Source of the DNA: Rallus limicola
Taxonomy: Eukaryota > Chordata > Aves > Gruiformes > Rallidae
Assembly (NCBI GenBank): GCA_022605955.1
Contig: JAKCOZ010000010.1
Span: 3,639,001-3,703,000 of the forward strand
DNA: 64,000 bases
Direction: 5' to 3'
Numbering within the stretch: position 1 is the first letter of the stretch; the number at the start of each line of letters is the position of its first letter. A model generated the notes under the pieces. It was not told where the DNA came from. It saw only the letters and a list, made by a program, of their open reading frames with translations, and did not search any database. Positions 60,722 to 64,000 of this stretch are shown one piece after another. The position numbers and the translations under genes were made by a program.

Positions 60722-62648
60722 TTATGTTGGAATTCTATTCCGAGTTACATCAGATTTGTTTTAATCACAGTCCCTCTTTCCTAGCTCCTGTTGGATTATT
60801 CAGTAAAAATCTACAATACTAGATGTACTTTAGGGGAAAGAGACATGGGTATATGAAATATGTATTCGAGAATGACTTTTCATGCTTCTAGCTTGCACAG
60901 TGTTTAGACTTTATCAGAAGATAGTTTAGAGAAGTGAGGACTGTGCATGTCCAGTGGTGCCCTAAACATGTACCTAATGGATAGCAACAAAGGACAGTGT
61001 GTTACTTGTGTAAGGGATTAAGGTGTTCTTTTTCTAAACTAGCATAAAATCCACATACTGTATGAATCAATATACATTTCTGATGATGTCAACATAATTC
61101 AGGTTTTACTTGGCATACAGGCACTGGTTGTTTCATACCTTTGCTAACTGGTCTAAAATTGCCCTCTTGAAATTTCTAATATTGTCTGTAATCTGCCCAT
61201 ACCAGTTTCCAAATCTCAGAGAGTTTTAGGGCAGACAACACACCACACGGGCAAGTGAGTACAGCACCAGAGAGGACATATCACCTTGTTTAGGTGCTTT
61301 AGGATGAACTTGAATTTCTTTATGAATACTCTGGTTCAGTGGCACATTTTTTGCTAGCAACTCTTGTCCCGTGTGCAAGGTTGTCCTGTTTTGCCTTTCA
61401 GCAGTAACTCAGTCTGCAAGGCTGAGGACGAATTTCCTTCTCTCCTAATTTTCTGACAAGAAAGCATCAGGTGTTGGCATTCTGCTGAGTTTTTCTTTAA
61501 AAGTTGTAGCACCTGAAAAACAGGTTCAAAAAAGGACTGTGTTAAATGGGGAATATAATATCTGCAGTCATGTTTTTTATTTTTTTTCAAATATCCTCAG
61601 TTGGAAAAGGTGGACCGGTAATTGCAAAGCTGAAGGAGGAAAGAATAAAATCTGTTTTAGGTGAAAGGACACAAATTTCCAGAGTGACAGGATTTTAGAA
61701 ATCTCTAGAGGCATCATCTATGCCCAATTCAAAGGAGGCTGGTAAATGTAAGTTTTTGCTATTATTAGAGCATATGTGCCCAAGCAGGTCTGCACTTTAC
61801 TGTCACTATCCATGATCCTCTAGAATCTCTCCTCTAGAAAGGAGGCTTACAGTGAAAAAAATTGCGGCAAAACTTGAGGTTTTACTGCTCATGTAATTAA
61901 TAACTGTTCATGGAAACATAAAACCTCAGAAACATATGACACAGAATTACTGGTAGTGCACTTTAAGAAGTACCTTGAGGAGTGTTTAATTCACTGTTTG
62001 TCTAGTACTTGTGAAATTGGATTTTTTTTTTTAAAGGAGGAAATGTGCTGTGTTAAATTGGTCCACCCCTGCTGTGCTGATAGATACCTTGTCTCTTGCT
62101 ATTGATTATAGTAGTTGTGGCTCTTGAATAGGTCTTGCCAAATTATTTACAGTGAAATTAAAAATCCTGAATAATGCAAGCAGTTTGGATCCCATTTCAA
62201 CTTTATGACAATGGCCGTATTTAAAAAATGACAAAATGTCGTTTACCTCTTAACCTTCAAAATTAATATCAAAACCCAAGTAGAAACTCGACTTACAGGT
62301 CCCAATACTGTTGCAGATGGATACTGTGCAGTGTGAGATATTTGGCATTCTAAAACACAGTAGTTAATTTAAATTTCAAATACTTGAACAGCATGATTTG
62401 AAAGTCCTAGTGTTTAAATACCAATTTATTTAAAATAAGGTTTGTTACATTAAATCTGTGACACAATGCCAACTATACTCCATATTATTTCATATCACTG
62501 TATGTTCCATGGCATTCCATAAATGTAGCTGTCTTTTGGAGAGCAGACAAGTCTGCTTCCTTCAGTAGCCTGCTATATGTATACTTGCAGCGCGTGTATG
62601 CAGTAGGGGTAATGGTCATCTGGGAAAGCCACAATTTGGGAGGATGGG
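60722..62648. other. Non-coding tract
   Basis: No gene or mobile element is recognised. T-rich runs lie near 61568-61588 and 62021-62032. Nothing else stands out. Confidence 0.55.
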
Positions 62649-62960
62649 TGTCCGGCTTTCAGCTGAGATAGAGTAAATTTTCTTTCTAGCAGCTGGTATG
62701 GTGCTGTGTTTTGGATTTAGTATGAGAATAATGTTGATAACACACTGATGTTTTAGTTGTTGCTAGGCAGTTGTAATGTCTACACTAAGCCAAGGACTGT
62801 CCCACTTCCCATGCCCTGTCAGGTGTACAAGGAGCTGGGAGAGCACAGCCAGGACAGCTGGCCCAGGCTGCCCAAAGTGATGTTCCCTACCTTACAATGC
62901 ATAATGGTGAACACTCATGTGATATGCTGGACCTGGCTGAAATCTTCATACTGCATTTTA
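62649..62960 (+). mobile_element. Endogenous retrovirus LTR fragment, ERVL-like
   Basis: Starts with TGTCC...TTTCAGCTGAGATAGAG and continues with GCTGGTATGGTGCTGTGTTT, TAGTATGAGAATAATGTTGA and TAACACACTGATGTTTTAGT, then an AGCCAGGACAGCTGGCCCA block. I recognise this order from a common bird LTR family usually assigned to ERVL-type elements; the name is from memory. No internal viral genes, primer-binding site or second LTR are seen, so it is a truncated solo LTR. The 3' end is diverged and its position approximate. The 70-codon frame at 62757-62969 is LTR sequence, not a gene. Confidence 0.65.
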
Positions 62961-64000
62961 TATGGCTGAATAGCTGAATTCGGTATAATTAAAGTATTTC
63001 AGGTATTACTTGATATTGATATTGTCACTTGATAATATAAGATAAGAATGCCGCAAGTCCTGGCCTCAATGCACTTTTAATTTCCTCTTTGGCTTATGAA
63101 GAGGAAACCCCACTTACTGCCATGGCTGCTGTCCTGTCAGATGGTGTTTTGCTACATTCCACACAGGCTGAGGCATAACAGCAGTGACACTGAAATCCTC
63201 TTGCAACTTGGGGTGAAGGGCAGGAATGGTAGTATTTTATCATATCACCTTTGTCAACTGGAGGCACTTTATTCCCACCAATAATAAAGGCACAGAAAGC
63301 AATAGTAACATTTAGTCAGACAGCATGAGACATAGGTACAACAGCCATCCATCTTGATGTTTGGCATTGAGAACACTTGTCTGAAAAAAAGACCCACTAA
63401 ACACAAGCATATTCATGTATCAATCTTGGTTCAATAAAGGTTTTATTTTACTTATGAGTCACAGATGTCTCTACAAAGGACTGTTGCTATTACCTGTAAA
63501 CCTCTAGAACACATTTCTCAGGGAAAATATTTACTGATGGCTCTTTTATCAGAAATGTCACTAGAATAAAATAATTTTCCACCACATGAGTTGGCTAAAA
63601 TACAGGCATCGTGACAGAAGCCAATAATTCAATGTAAGATATTGATGGTCACACACGCCGCTTTCCATTTTGAAAAGCAGCATCATTCTGTGAGGTGCAT
63701 GAACAGCCCATCCATCATTCGTAGCACATTAGGGATCCCTGCTATGTCACAGAATCTCTTTTTGATGTGCTATCACTGTTGTTGGCTACATGGCAAATTA
63801 CTATATTTAGTGTACTGCCTAACCAAAGCAGCTGTTGCTGGTGTGAAAATTGGGATGTTATTTCCTCCTCAGTCCCTGCTAGGTTACAGCTAAATGTTTG
63901 GAGAGTACAAGTGACAGAACAAAACAACGTCCTGGCATAACAGCAGAGATCATGAACACTGAGTCATCTAAAGACACACATGATGTGTTCCACAACTTAA
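62961..64000. other. Non-coding tract
   Basis: No gene or mobile element is recognised in the last kilobase. AATAAA motifs at 63282 and 63434 are not attached to any visible exon. Confidence 0.55.

Overview
This window is AT-rich, repeat-interspersed vertebrate DNA. The dominant mobile element is the CR1 LINE, whose copies end in ATTCTRTG-type octamers and mostly carry broken 3' parts of ORF2. There is also one fragment resembling an ERVL-type LTR that I recall from bird genomes. Both point to a bird, and the LTR family suggests Neoaves (an inference from memory, not checked). I find no protein-coding gene, tRNA, rRNA or CRISPR array. No open frame looks like a host gene: the recognisable ones are pieces of CR1 ORF2, and the longest (50046-50633, minus) appears to run through an old LINE tail. 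The window is best read as an intergenic or deep intronic tract.

Layout. 1-5347: unique-looking DNA with a strong hairpin at 2521-2576 and a CA microsatellite. 5348-11310: a short CR1 tail, then an old CR1 ORF2 copy (9475-11310) carrying a second CR1 tail nested inside it (9855-9980). 11311-22224: mostly unique DNA with two minus-strand CR1 tails and an isolated CpG-rich, hairpin-rich patch (21217-21434) that may be an LTR piece. 22225-22803: a CR1 3' half. 22804-37411: about 14.6 kb in which I recognise no CR1 or LTR. It holds a near-consensus CTCF motif, a CpG-bearing block with TATA and CCAAT-like motifs, and a stretch near 31.7-32.7 kb that reads like a conserved enhancer. 37412-38310: a CR1 with a long ORF2 relic. 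38311-50400: largely repeat-poor, with two further enhancer-like stretches (41.2-41.8 kb, with a Grainyhead-type palindrome, and 48.9-49.5 kb, homeodomain-site rich), a G-quadruplex-capable polypurine tract and a small old CR1 tail. 50400-56440: a cluster of CR1 copies of different ages, including the longest (53876-56440, minus). 56441-64000: unique DNA, one CR1 tail and the LTR fragment.

No genes work together here. If the window has a function it is most likely cis-regulatory, acting on a developmental gene outside it. That rests on motif content and on the scarcity of young repeats in the middle, not on an alignment. I did not find a convincing new biological system.
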